From Elusimicrobiaceae bacterium (GTDB lineage: Bacteria > Elusimicrobiota > Elusimicrobia > Elusimicrobiales > Elusimicrobiaceae): a stretch of 64,000 bases of DNA. Both the position numbers and the translations under genes were made by a program. The stretch spans positions 178,188 to 242,187 of the forward strand of contig JAFXGO010000008.1 in the NCBI GenBank assembly GCA_017520185.1, in the 5' to 3' direction. Numbering within the stretch: position 1 is the first letter of the stretch; each line of letters starts with the position of its first letter. Shown here in pieces: positions 16,892 to 23,955 of this stretch. The notes under the pieces were generated by a model. The model was not told the DNA's origin, did not search any database, and worked only from the letters and a program-made list of their open reading frames with translations.

Positions 16892-17421
16892 AAAAACTAG
16901 CCTTTTTCTTTTTGCTTACACTTTGCTTAACGGCCTGCTCTGCTGATGAAGAAAACACCGCAGGTGAAGATTTGCAACGTGCAGAAAACGTCACGATTTT
17001 TGAATCCAAAGACAGTCAACACAAGTGGTTATTGCGGGCTGACGAAGTGGATTTTGATGATTTAAACAGCGCCATTTTGCATAATCCGCATCTTTTGTTG
17101 CGTGAAAACGGGCAGGACAGTGCGCAAATCAGCGGTAAACGCGGCACTTTTGACTATACGAAAAAATTAGTCACCATCGAAGGAGATGCATTGGTCAAGT
17201 CTTTCACCGAACAGGTGACCCTTGCTACAGAGCGTTTCTTTTATGATGTGGAGAACGACCGTATTTGGTCCGACCAAAAGACAACCGTCACCAGAGCCAG
17301 TGCCAAAATTACGGCGCGCGGCGGTATTGAGACAGATTCTAAACTTACTAAAATAGAGTTTAAGAAACAAAGCACTCAACTGCCGGCTGATTTAAAGGAA
17401 TTTCAAGGGGCACGCCCATGA
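16888..17421 (+). CDS. lptC: LptC-like LPS export protein, predicted lipoprotein
   Basis: A 177-aa exported protein. It begins MKKLAFFFLLTLCLTACSAD with a lipobox LTAC, cysteine at 17, so it is predicted to be lipid-anchored; well studied LptC proteins instead have an uncleaved transmembrane anchor. The mature part is the beta-jellyroll pattern of LptC/OstA proteins (HKWLLRADEVDFDDLN, ISGKRGTFDYTKKLVTIEGD, LTKIEFKKQS). LptC hands LPS from the LptBFG transporter to LptA. It lies between kdsD and lptA with four-base overlaps on both sides. lptF and lptG are not in the window. Confidence 0.85.
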   Translation: MKKLAFFFLLTLCLTACSADEENTAGEDLQRAENVTIFESKDSQHKWLLRADEVDFDDLNSAILHNPHLLLRENGQDSAQISGKRGTFDYTKKLVTIEGDALVKSFTEQVTLATERFFYDVENDRIWSDQKTTVTRASAKITARGGIETDSKLTKIEFKKQSTQLPADLKEFQGARP

Positions 17422-18341
17422 AAAATTACCGTCTTTTTCTTTTAACCGGTATGGGAGTCTTGTTAAGCGGTTGTTTTTCTCTTAAAAACAAGCAAGAGAT
17501 TTCTGCCGTCGGTCCTAATATAGCAACACAACAAACACTGATTCAACAAAAAACACAAAAAATAAAGGACAAAAAGGACAATGCCCCTCAATTTCCGGAA
17601 GTATTGGGAGGGGTGGTATCCAGCGAACGTTGGATTATTTATAAAGAAAAAGAGGAAGAAGAATTTGAAGGAAATGTCTCTTATGACAACGGCACCTACG
17701 TCTTTCGCGCCCAATATGCCCTTTCTCAACGTAAAAAAAGCCTTATTACCGCCAAGCATTCTGTCTATTTGCGTAAAAATGAACCAGAAAATGCCTATTA
17801 TGAAATTTATGCAGACAAGGCTTCTTTTAACTATTCCACCGGTGCCGGGCAAGCGTCTGCAAACCGCAAAAAAAGAATCAAATTGGTTTATCAAAACTCA
17901 AAAGGCGATTTGATGACCGCTTTGGCAGAGCGCGCTGATTTTAATACGAAACAAGAAACTTATGTACTTAGCGGAAATGTCTTTGTCACTTATATTGATA
18001 ATCTAGGCAAAAAAACAACCTTGCAAGCCGATAAAATTTCCGCCAGAAAAAAGGACAATTATGCCCTTTTGCAAGGAGACGCGGTCATTGAAAATCAAGA
18101 TTATACTTTGCGCTCTCAAACCATTGAATATGACGGCAATCAAAAAATGGCGTATGCCTATGGAGACCGCCCCCTAGCCAATGGCAAAACGCAAGACGGC
18201 ACATTTGCTATAATAGCAGACAAGATGTCTGCCGAGACAGACAACCGCAAAATTAAACTTTCCGGTCTGGTAGAAGGCTGGGTCGTGTCTGAACAAATTA
18301 ATAACTCAAAAGCCAATGAAACTTTTAACGTTTCATTCTAG
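17418..18341 (+). CDS. lptA: LptA/OstA-family periplasmic LPS carrier, predicted lipoprotein
   Basis: A 307-aa protein, longer than the usual 170-190 aa LptA. It starts MKNYRLFLLTGMGVLLSGCF, with lipobox LLSGC and cysteine 19. From residue 70 it shows repeated beta-strand units of the OstA type: YKEKEEEEFEGNVSYDNGTY, ALAERADFNTKQETYVLSGN, LQADKISARKKDNYALLQGD, then LRSQTIEYDGNQKMAYAYGD. These give a longer jellyroll than standard LptA, about 10-12 strands more. LptA oligomerises into the bridge that carries LPS to LptD. It is flanked by lptC (ATGA overlap) and lptB. Confidence 0.85.
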   Translation: MKNYRLFLLTGMGVLLSGCFSLKNKQEISAVGPNIATQQTLIQQKTQKIKDKKDNAPQFPEVLGGVVSSERWIIYKEKEEEEFEGNVSYDNGTYVFRAQYALSQRKKSLITAKHSVYLRKNEPENAYYEIYADKASFNYSTGAGQASANRKKRIKLVYQNSKGDLMTALAERADFNTKQETYVLSGNVFVTYIDNLGKKTTLQADKISARKKDNYALLQGDAVIENQDYTLRSQTIEYDGNQKMAYAYGDRPLANGKTQDGTFAIIADKMSAETDNRKIKLSGLVEGWVVSEQINNSKANETFNVSF

Positions 18342-18349
18342 GATAAATT

Positions 18350-19069
18350 ATGGAACTGCGCAGCAATAGCATTGTAAAAGTATATAAAGACCGCATGGTC
18401 GTAAAAGGAGTAGACATTCATGTTAAATCCGGCGAAATTGTGGGATTATTGGGTCCCAACGGTGCCGGTAAAACAACTACCTTTTATATGATGGTGGGTT
18501 TTATCCGCCCCACACAAGGACAAGTATTTATTGACAATCAAGACGTCACTGAGCTGCCCATGTATGAACGCGCCAGACACGGGCTGGGATACTTGGCACA
18601 AGAGCCGACCATTTTTAAGGGACTAACGGTAGAAGAAAATCTATTGGCGGTGTTGGAACGTATTTTAGACGATAAAAAAGAGCAAAAACGCCGCGTAGAT
18701 GAATTGTTGACCGAATTCGGTTTAAGCAAACTAGCCAAACAAAAGGCATGGACCCTCTCCGGCGGAGAAAAACGCCGCATGGAAATTGCCCGCTGTATGA
18801 TCAGCAATCCTAAAATTATTTTATTGGACGAACCTTTCGTCGGAATTGATCCTATCACCGTATCTGATCTGCGCCAAATGATCTTTAAACTCAAAGACAA
18901 AGGTATCGGCGTATTGATTACAGATCATAACGTCAGAGAAACCTTGCCTCTTACTGAGCGTGCTTACTTAATTTATGACGGCAAAATCTTGGTAGAAGGG
19001 GACCAAAATACCCTTGTTAATGACCCCAATGCCCGTAAATTATATTTAGGTGAAGATTTTAAAATGTAA
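18350..19069 (+). CDS. lptB: LPS export ABC transporter ATPase
   Basis: A 239-aa ABC ATPase of standard LptB length. Walker A is GPNGAGKTTTFYMMVG (about 35-50), the Q-loop is YLAQEPTIFKGLTVEEN, the signature is LSGGEKRRMEIARCM, and Walker B is IILLDEPFVGIDPI. The H-loop is ITDHNVRETL, a sequence very typical of LptB. It powers extraction of LPS from the inner membrane together with LptF and LptG. It is encoded eight bases after lptA. LptB resembles LivF-type ATPases, but the neighbours and the HNVRETL motif settle it. Confidence 0.95.
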   Translation: MELRSNSIVKVYKDRMVVKGVDIHVKSGEIVGLLGPNGAGKTTTFYMMVGFIRPTQGQVFIDNQDVTELPMYERARHGLGYLAQEPTIFKGLTVEENLLAVLERILDDKKEQKRRVDELLTEFGLSKLAKQKAWTLSGGEKRRMEIARCMISNPKIILLDEPFVGIDPITVSDLRQMIFKLKDKGIGVLITDHNVRETLPLTERAYLIYDGKILVEGDQNTLVNDPNARKLYLGEDFKM

Positions 19070-19077
19070 GGTTATCC

Positions 19078-19905
19078 ATGACGGCCGATTATAAAAATGT
19101 TGTTAAAAGCCTGCAAAGCACCTTTGGCAAAGCCTTTTATGATAAAGCGCAGTACATACCCGTAGCAGAAAATATTGCCGCTTTATTTGAGGGTTTTCGT
19201 TCGCTTCTCTGCCAATATCAACTCTGCAACACCGGCTTAAACCAACAAGTATTACTTAAAAAATATGCAGCCGAATTGGAACAAGAGATTTTAAACTCGC
19301 TGTGTTTGTTTTGCCAACAAAAAGCAGATTGTGCCGCCTGCAGGTTGCAAGCCGCCTGCATTACCAAATCCTTCATTGAGGCTTTGCCCGATATTCAAAA
19401 TTTACTCATTACCGATATTCGTGCCGCTTACGAGGGAGACCCTGCCGCTGTAGATGAAATAGAAACGCTGCTTTGCTACCCTGGTGTAATGGCTATCACT
19501 TATCAACGCATGGCCCACTTTTTATATAAACAAGGGGTTCGCATCATTCCGCGTATTATTACAGAGCATGCCCACAGCCTCACCGGTATAGATATTCACC
19601 CCGGTGCCAGCATTGGTCCGTCTTTCTTTATCGATCACGGTACCGGTGTAGTTATTGGGGAAACGTGTGTTATTGGTGCTAATGTAAAACTCTATCAAGG
19701 GGTCACTCTCGGTGCCAAAAGTTTTCCGCTAGATGCCAATGGCAACCCCGTCAAAGGCATTAAACGTCACCCCAATTTGGCTAACAACGTAATTATTTAT
19801 GCAGAAACAACCGTTTTGGGAAATATTACCATCGGTGAAGGTGCGGTCATCGGGGCCAACAAATGGATTACCCATGATATCCCCCCTCACAGCAAGGTCA
19901 ATTAA
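19078..19905 (+). CDS. cysE: Serine O-acetyltransferase (CysE/EpsC type)
   Basis: A 275-aa enzyme that acetylates serine with acetyl-CoA as the first step of cysteine synthesis. Residues 1-130 are helical and contain a Cys-rich element (LCLFCQQKADCAACRLQAAC) not found in all members. Residues 130-275 are a left-handed beta helix with hexapeptide repeats: HPGASIGPSFFIDHGTGVVI, GETCVIGANVKLYQGVTLGA, NVIIYAETTVLGNITIGEGA. The catalytic Asp-His is in FIDHGTG. The N-terminal length and CYPGVMAITYQRMAHFLY are of the EpsC form. It follows lptB by eight bases and ends at a terminator, so it appears to be the last gene of the envelope operon. No cysK is in the window. Confidence 0.9.
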   Translation: MTADYKNVVKSLQSTFGKAFYDKAQYIPVAENIAALFEGFRSLLCQYQLCNTGLNQQVLLKKYAAELEQEILNSLCLFCQQKADCAACRLQAACITKSFIEALPDIQNLLITDIRAAYEGDPAAVDEIETLLCYPGVMAITYQRMAHFLYKQGVRIIPRIITEHAHSLTGIDIHPGASIGPSFFIDHGTGVVIGETCVIGANVKLYQGVTLGAKSFPLDANGNPVKGIKRHPNLANNVIIYAETTVLGNITIGEGAVIGANKWITHDIPPHSKVN

Positions 19906-19918
19906 TTTTAATAAAAAA

Positions 19919-19945
19919 AAGCGCAACGTTTAGTTGCGCTTTTTT
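19919..19945. terminator. Bidirectional terminator
   Basis: AAGCGCAAC-GTTTA-GTTGCGCTT with A-tract and T-tract on either side. It serves cysE (plus) and the three-prepilin operon (minus). Confidence 0.85.
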
Positions 19946-19959
19946 GTTTGTTTATGAAA

Positions 19960-20472
19960 TTAAATATTGCACTCTCCAAACGAAACACTGTTCATGCCGT
20001 AAGCATCACAGCCTTGTTTGCCGGTTGCATCTTGGCAGAAAAGTTTTTCTCCGGAGTCGCGATAAGCCTCACAAACCGCTGATTTATCGACGTCTGTTCC
20101 GCTTCCGTCACAATATTGTGGAGCCACTTCTCCTAAAAATAAAAATGAAGTACCTGCATGGTCTCCTCTTAGACGAGTAGCACAAACTGCATTGGGATAT
20201 TGCACCGGAAACATTCTATAGGAAAATTCTTCCGTATCTGCAAAAGAAGAATCTAATTGCCCCTTATCAATAGACCCTTCGGTATAATCGCCTATATTTC
20301 TATCATCCATTACGCGCAGCTTAGATTCCGCCATGCGCTTAAGCATCATACTGACTTCGGCAATGCGGGATTTTTCCACCGCTCTTTCATACATGGGTAC
20401 GGCCATTGTCACCAATATTGTCACAATCATCACCGCTACCAAAATTTCCGGCATTGTAAATCCTTTTTTCAT
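19960..20472 (-). CDS. Type IV prepilin-like protein (third of a three-gene operon)
   Basis: A 170-aa prepilin. The ATG at 20472 has AGGAG five bases upstream; the frame extends 11 codons further without support. The signal MKKGFTMPEILVAVMIVTIL is cleaved after Gly4; the Glu5 position is kept but the preceding residue is Pro. The head contains several Cys, ending with KLFCQDATGKQGCDAYG, then FGECNI. It lies nine bases after the upstream prepilin and is the promoter-distal member of the cluster. Confidence 0.9.
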   Translation of the reverse strand: MKKGFTMPEILVAVMIVTILVTMAVPMYERAVEKSRIAEVSMMLKRMAESKLRVMDDRNIGDYTEGSIDKGQLDSSFADTEEFSYRMFPVQYPNAVCATRLRGDHAGTSFLFLGEVAPQYCDGSGTDVDKSAVCEAYRDSGEKLFCQDATGKQGCDAYGMNSVSFGECNI

Positions 20473-20480
20473 ACTATCTC

Positions 20481-20924
20481 CTAATCTAACCCATATACAT
20501 TGCAAGATTCTTCGTCTATCTCAGTACAGGTAAATTCCGTACCCGAAAACTCAAATTCCGCCAGATAATTACCCTCATATTTTGTAATGGAAATTCCACA
20601 ATTTCCCGTTAAAGAGTAAGAAAATCCTCTCCCTTGCACCTTATCATCAGCCACAACAAATCCCGCCGGCATCGTATCGGGACCTACAATATCCAAAGCC
20701 GTCATTTTTTTTCGATCATCTCTTAAGTCGGCCCATTCTTCCACTCCAAATTCCGCCACCAAACGCTCACAGGAATCATGTAAATTTTTAGCCATTGCCT
20801 GCGCTTTGGAAAAACGCCCCTTTTCTACAATTTTGCGATACTGCGGTAAAGCCACAGAGGCTAAAAGCCCCACAATAATCACCACCGTCAGCATTTCCAT
20901 TAAAGAAAAACCTTTTTTGTTCAT
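20481..20924 (-). CDS. Type IV prepilin-like protein (second of a three-gene operon)
   Basis: A 147-aa prepilin starting at ATG 20924 with AAGGAG upstream; the 80 codons of open frame before it overlap the preceding prepilin gene. The signal is MNKKGFSLMEMLTVVIIVGL, with Gly5, Phe, and Glu at the fifth mature position. The head contains the pair EFTCTEIDEESCNVYGLD at its very end. Predicted PilD substrate and inner-membrane protein before assembly. Ten-base gap to the previous gene. Confidence 0.9.
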   Translation of the reverse strand: MNKKGFSLMEMLTVVIIVGLLASVALPQYRKIVEKGRFSKAQAMAKNLHDSCERLVAEFGVEEWADLRDDRKKMTALDIVGPDTMPAGFVVADDKVQGRGFSYSLTGNCGISITKYEGNYLAEFEFSGTEFTCTEIDEESCNVYGLD

Positions 20925-20934
20925 CTTTTTCTCC

Positions 20935-21420
20935 TTATAGCTGATTCCATGTATTGGCCGCCCACACGGAGCAGGCTTTTGCCCCTTCCGGCCCACAGAC
21001 AAACTCTTTTCCGTTAAATGAAATGATCGCTTTGTCCTTATAGTCCCCTTTGATAGGTCTGGCAATAATAAGACTGTTTCCATCAGACAAATCAGGAGAC
21101 ATTTCATATTCAAAATTTTCTGTTTGCAATATACCCGTTGCAATGCCAGATTTTGACGGAGCATACGTGCCTTTTATGGTAATATCCAACTTTTCAAACC
21201 CGAACCCTTGATTTTTCTCTAAAGCTTTTGGATAGTCAGAAAATCCTCTCTGCCATAAAATTCTTTCCTGAGATTCATAAATAGAACGCAATAATGTCTG
21301 CACTTCAGCAATACGCGTGCGCTCTACGGAACGACGATATTTAGGCAAAGCTACTGCCGACAAAATACCGATAATAAATACTACCGCCAACAATTCTACC
21401 AGCGTAAAACCCTTTTTCAT
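20935..21420 (-). CDS. Type IV prepilin-like protein (first of a three-gene operon)
   Basis: A 161-aa prepilin with signal MKKGFTLVELLAVVFIIGIL, cleavage after Gly4, Phe1 and Glu5. The N-terminal helix is followed by PKYRRSVERTRIAEVQTL. The C-terminal pair is KEFVCGPEGAKACSVWAA. GAGAGG precedes the ATG. It is the promoter-proximal of three prepilin genes; this cluster, sharing one strong promoter, is the best candidate in the window for a set of co-assembled subunits. Confidence 0.9.
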   Translation of the reverse strand: MKKGFTLVELLAVVFIIGILSAVALPKYRRSVERTRIAEVQTLLRSIYESQERILWQRGFSDYPKALEKNQGFGFEKLDITIKGTYAPSKSGIATGILQTENFEYEMSPDLSDGNSLIIARPIKGDYKDKAIISFNGKEFVCGPEGAKACSVWAANTWNQL

Positions 21421-21456
21421 AACGGTTCCTCTCTACGTGTACTATACTTCCTAACC

Positions 21457-21486
21457 ATTATAACTAAATTTAAATGCTTCCGTCAT
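21457..21486 (-). promoter_or_regulatory. Promoter of the three-prepilin operon
   Basis: Minus-strand ATGACG (21481-21486), 18-base spacer, TATAAT (21457-21462), about 37 bases before the ATG. Confidence 0.5.
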
Positions 21487-21558
21487 CTGCTTTATAAAGC
21501 CAAATTTGCTATTATATCCAATGGAATGATGAAGTAAATTTTTTAGCATGGAGTATAT

Positions 21559-22662
21559 ATGCGCATTCAAGATGACATTCAATTAGATTATTGCGACGTG
21601 CTTTTACGTCCCAAACGCTCTGCTTTGGCTTCTCGCTCTCAAGTAGACATTATCCGCAAATACACCTTTAAGTGGTGTCCGAAAGAAATAGAAGCCACCG
21701 GCATTGTTTCTGCCAATATGTTTACTACCGGTACCATAGAGATTGCCCAAGAAATGCAAAAACAAAAACTATTTACCGCTTTGCATAAACATTATTCTGC
21801 AGAAGAACTGTTAACTTTCTTGAAACAAAACGCAGAGCAAAACCAAAACAATGATTTAATTTTTATCAGCTCCGGCGTATCCGATAATGATTTTGAAAAG
21901 TTAAAAACAGTGATGGATAGCGGTTTAGCCAACAATATTTGTATTGATGTGGCCAACGGTTATTCTCCGTATCTGGTCAATTATGTCAAAAAAGTTCGTG
22001 CCGCATGGCCGCAAGCGTTGATTATGGCCGGAAACGTAGTGACGGGCGATATGTGCGAAGACTTAATTTTAAGCGGAGCGGATATTGTAAAAGTGGGCAT
22101 CGGGCCCGGCTCTGTCTGCACCACCCGCAAATTAACCGGCGTAGGCAGACCGCAATTTTCCACCGTTATTGAATGCGCCGATGCAGCGCACGGCGTCAGC
22201 GGTATGGTTTGTGCCGATGGAGGCTGCACCGTACCGGGAGATGTGTGCAAAAGTTTCTGTGCGGGCGCAGATTTTGTGATGTTGGGCGGTATGTTGGCCG
22301 GCCATGAGGAAAGCGCCGGAGAATTATGCACCAAACATTTTCAAACCGGAGAAGTGGACTTGATTGACGAAAACTCCTGTGCCATGAAATTGGTGGAAAA
22401 ACAATACAAAAAATTCTATGGCATGAGTTCCGAATATGCCCAAGAAGCCCATTACGGCGGTATGAAAAAATATCGCGCCAGCGAAGGCAAAGTGGTAGAA
22501 ATTCCTTTCAGAGGACCGATTGAACACACCTTGCTGTCTATTTTGGGCGGATTGCGCAGTTGTATGACTTATATCGGTGCAAAACGCTTAAAAGATATGC
22601 CCAAATGTGCCACATTCTACCGCGTTAACAGACAGTTAAACAATATATTCGGTGAAGAATAA
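21559..22662 (+). CDS. guaC: GMP reductase
   Basis: A 367-aa member of the IMP dehydrogenase/GMP reductase family; it reduces GMP to IMP with NADPH in purine salvage. The start MRIQDDIQLDYCDVLLRPKR, the element ALHKHYSAEEL, the catalytic-cysteine loop GIGPGSVCTTRKLTGVG (Cys near 187), the FAVNG-like CIDVANGYS and the end FYGMSSEYAQ ... EGKVVEIPFRGPIEHT all match the enterobacterial-type GuaC and not IMPDH, which would carry CBS domains in the middle. GGAG precedes the ATG. Monocistronic between a promoter region shared with the prepilin operon and a terminator. Confidence 0.95.
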   Translation: MRIQDDIQLDYCDVLLRPKRSALASRSQVDIIRKYTFKWCPKEIEATGIVSANMFTTGTIEIAQEMQKQKLFTALHKHYSAEELLTFLKQNAEQNQNNDLIFISSGVSDNDFEKLKTVMDSGLANNICIDVANGYSPYLVNYVKKVRAAWPQALIMAGNVVTGDMCEDLILSGADIVKVGIGPGSVCTTRKLTGVGRPQFSTVIECADAAHGVSGMVCADGGCTVPGDVCKSFCAGADFVMLGGMLAGHEESAGELCTKHFQTGEVDLIDENSCAMKLVEKQYKKFYGMSSEYAQEAHYGGMKKYRASEGKVVEIPFRGPIEHTLLSILGGLRSCMTYIGAKRLKDMPKCATFYRVNRQLNNIFGEE

Positions 22663-22675
22663 ACATAAAATGCAT

Positions 22676-22705
22676 GTAAAAACCCCTGCACAGCGCAGGG
22701 GTTTT
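22676..22705. terminator. Bidirectional terminator
   Basis: AAAAACCCCTGC-ACAGC-GCAGGGGTTTTT between guaC (plus) and a prepilin gene (minus). Confidence 0.85.
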
Positions 22706-22724
22706 TGCATGTGGTTAAATATGT

Positions 22725-23246
22725 TTATTCTACATAACATCCAGTTGACACATACGGTCCAGAGCCGGAAGTACAACTAGTACCGGCTTTGGAAAAGCCA
22801 AGTTTTTTACATAAAGAAGCATCCGGAGACATACAATGACGCTTCCCGTTAAAAATACTTAAATTGGGATAATCAAAGTCATTACTTCCATTTCTGCGAT
22901 AAGCCAAACTACCACCGCCGGAGATAGTGGTATGATCTATACGATAATTAAAATGCTTTGTTTTATAATACTCTCCACTGGCGGGATTTCCGCTCTCATC
23001 CGTAAAAGAGATAGATAATTCCTCAAAGGGATAATATTGACTTACCGTCCCCATCTCCATATTTTTAATAGCTAAAGCATCATTAATGGCCTTGATAGTC
23101 GCCCATGCTTCGGCCGTACGAGATTTTTCTACTGCCGCTTGGTATTGCGGCAAAGCCACCGCAGACAAAATGCCAATAATCAGCACCACTACCAATAACT
23201 CAATCAGCGTAAAACCGCTGATATTGCGTTGAGACATTTTTTTCAT
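22725..23246 (-). CDS. Type IV prepilin-like protein
   Basis: A 173-aa prepilin. ATG 23246 has AAGGAG upstream; earlier in-frame codons lack support. A longer leader (MKKMSQRNISG) precedes the cleavage site; the mature start is FTLIELLVVVLIIGILSAVA, the canonical sequence. The head contains RHCMSPDASLCKKLGF and two further Cys at the end (TSCTSGSG, TGCYVE). The start and the first ten codons are nearly the same as in the prepilin at 46604-47074 (both MKKMS, same ribosome site), so these two are close paralogues in their N-terminal part. It stands alone between guaC and slyD. Confidence 0.9.
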   Translation of the reverse strand: MKKMSQRNISGFTLIELLVVVLIIGILSAVALPQYQAAVEKSRTAEAWATIKAINDALAIKNMEMGTVSQYYPFEELSISFTDESGNPASGEYYKTKHFNYRIDHTTISGGGSLAYRRNGSNDFDYPNLSIFNGKRHCMSPDASLCKKLGFSKAGTSCTSGSGPYVSTGCYVE

Positions 23247-23430
23247 ATCCAAAACTCCTTTTTTGTTAATTTTTTCCTCATAGAAAAAATTTAACAAAAA
23301 AAAAACCAAGTCAAGATTTTTTCAAGTTTCCCTAAGAAAGACACAGCAAATCTTCTTTTTATTTTTTAAGGTATAAAATATCGCTCTTTTAACACAAAGA
23401 CCTTCGGAAATGTTAGAATAAATCATACTT

Positions 23431-23448
23431 CGCAGATTATAATCTGCG
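23431..23448 (+). promoter_or_regulatory. Perfect 18-base palindrome overlapping a TATAAT, upstream of slyD
   Basis: CGCAGATTATAATCTGCG is perfectly self-complementary and contains TATAAT at 23438-23443. It ends six bases before AAAGGAG and 15 bases before the ATG. It could be an operator covering the -10 box, or a hairpin in the leader if transcription starts at the alternative TAGAAT near 23414. Confidence 0.5.
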
Positions 23449-23463
23449 ACAAAGGAGACAGAA

Positions 23464-23883
23464 ATGATTAACAATGGTGACAAAGTAAAATTTGATTATA
23501 CCTTAACCGTAGATGGCAAAATTCAAGATACTTCTGCCGGTCGCGGTCCGTTGGAATATACGCACGGAGCAGGGCAGATTATCGTTGGTTTAGAAGAAGA
23601 ATTAGCCTCTATGAACGTAGGAGATAAAAAGACTGTACAAATCAAAGCCGAAAAAGCCTATGGTCCCGTTTTGCAAGAAGCCATCCGCCGCGTACCCAAA
23701 GAAGCCGTAGGCGGAGCTGAAAACTTAAAAGTAGGCGATATGGTGGGTGCCAGCAATGCCGGCCACACGTTCCGCGCCATCGTCAAAGAGATTACCGACA
23801 AAGAAATCACGTTGGATTTCAATCACCCTTTAGCCGGTAAAGATTTGACCTTTGAAGTAGAAATTAAAGAAATTAACAAATAA
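23464..23883 (+). CDS. slyD: FKBP-type peptidyl-prolyl isomerase, SlyD-like
   Basis: A 139-aa cytoplasmic protein. It begins GDKVKFDYTLTVDGKIQDTS and has GPLEYTHGAGQIIVGLEEEL, the FKBP strand-loop element, followed by an insert-in-flap segment (about 68-120) and a return strand LTFEVEIKEINK. This is the SlyD/SlpA layout. It lacks the His/Cys-rich nickel-binding tail of E. coli SlyD. It catalyses proline isomerisation and acts as a folding helper. The ribosome site is AAAGGAG. Single gene between a palindrome-containing promoter region and a terminator. Confidence 0.85.
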   Translation: MINNGDKVKFDYTLTVDGKIQDTSAGRGPLEYTHGAGQIIVGLEEELASMNVGDKKTVQIKAEKAYGPVLQEAIRRVPKEAVGGAENLKVGDMVGASNAGHTFRAIVKEITDKEITLDFNHPLAGKDLTFEVEIKEINK

Positions 23884-23894
23884 ATCTTTTCATC

Positions 23895-23924
23895 AAAAAG
23901 CCCGCTTTAAGGCGGGCTTTTTTT
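23895..23924. terminator. Bidirectional terminator
   Basis: AAAAAGCCCGC-TTTAA-GGCGGGCTTTTTTT between slyD (plus) and the multi-PAS gene (minus). Confidence 0.85.
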
Positions 23925-23955
23925 ATCAAAGCACTTCTTAATACAGGGTGCTTAA

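Noticed and set aside
21559..22662. IMP dehydrogenase
   Set aside because: There is no CBS pair and the N- and C-terminal motifs match GMP reductase.
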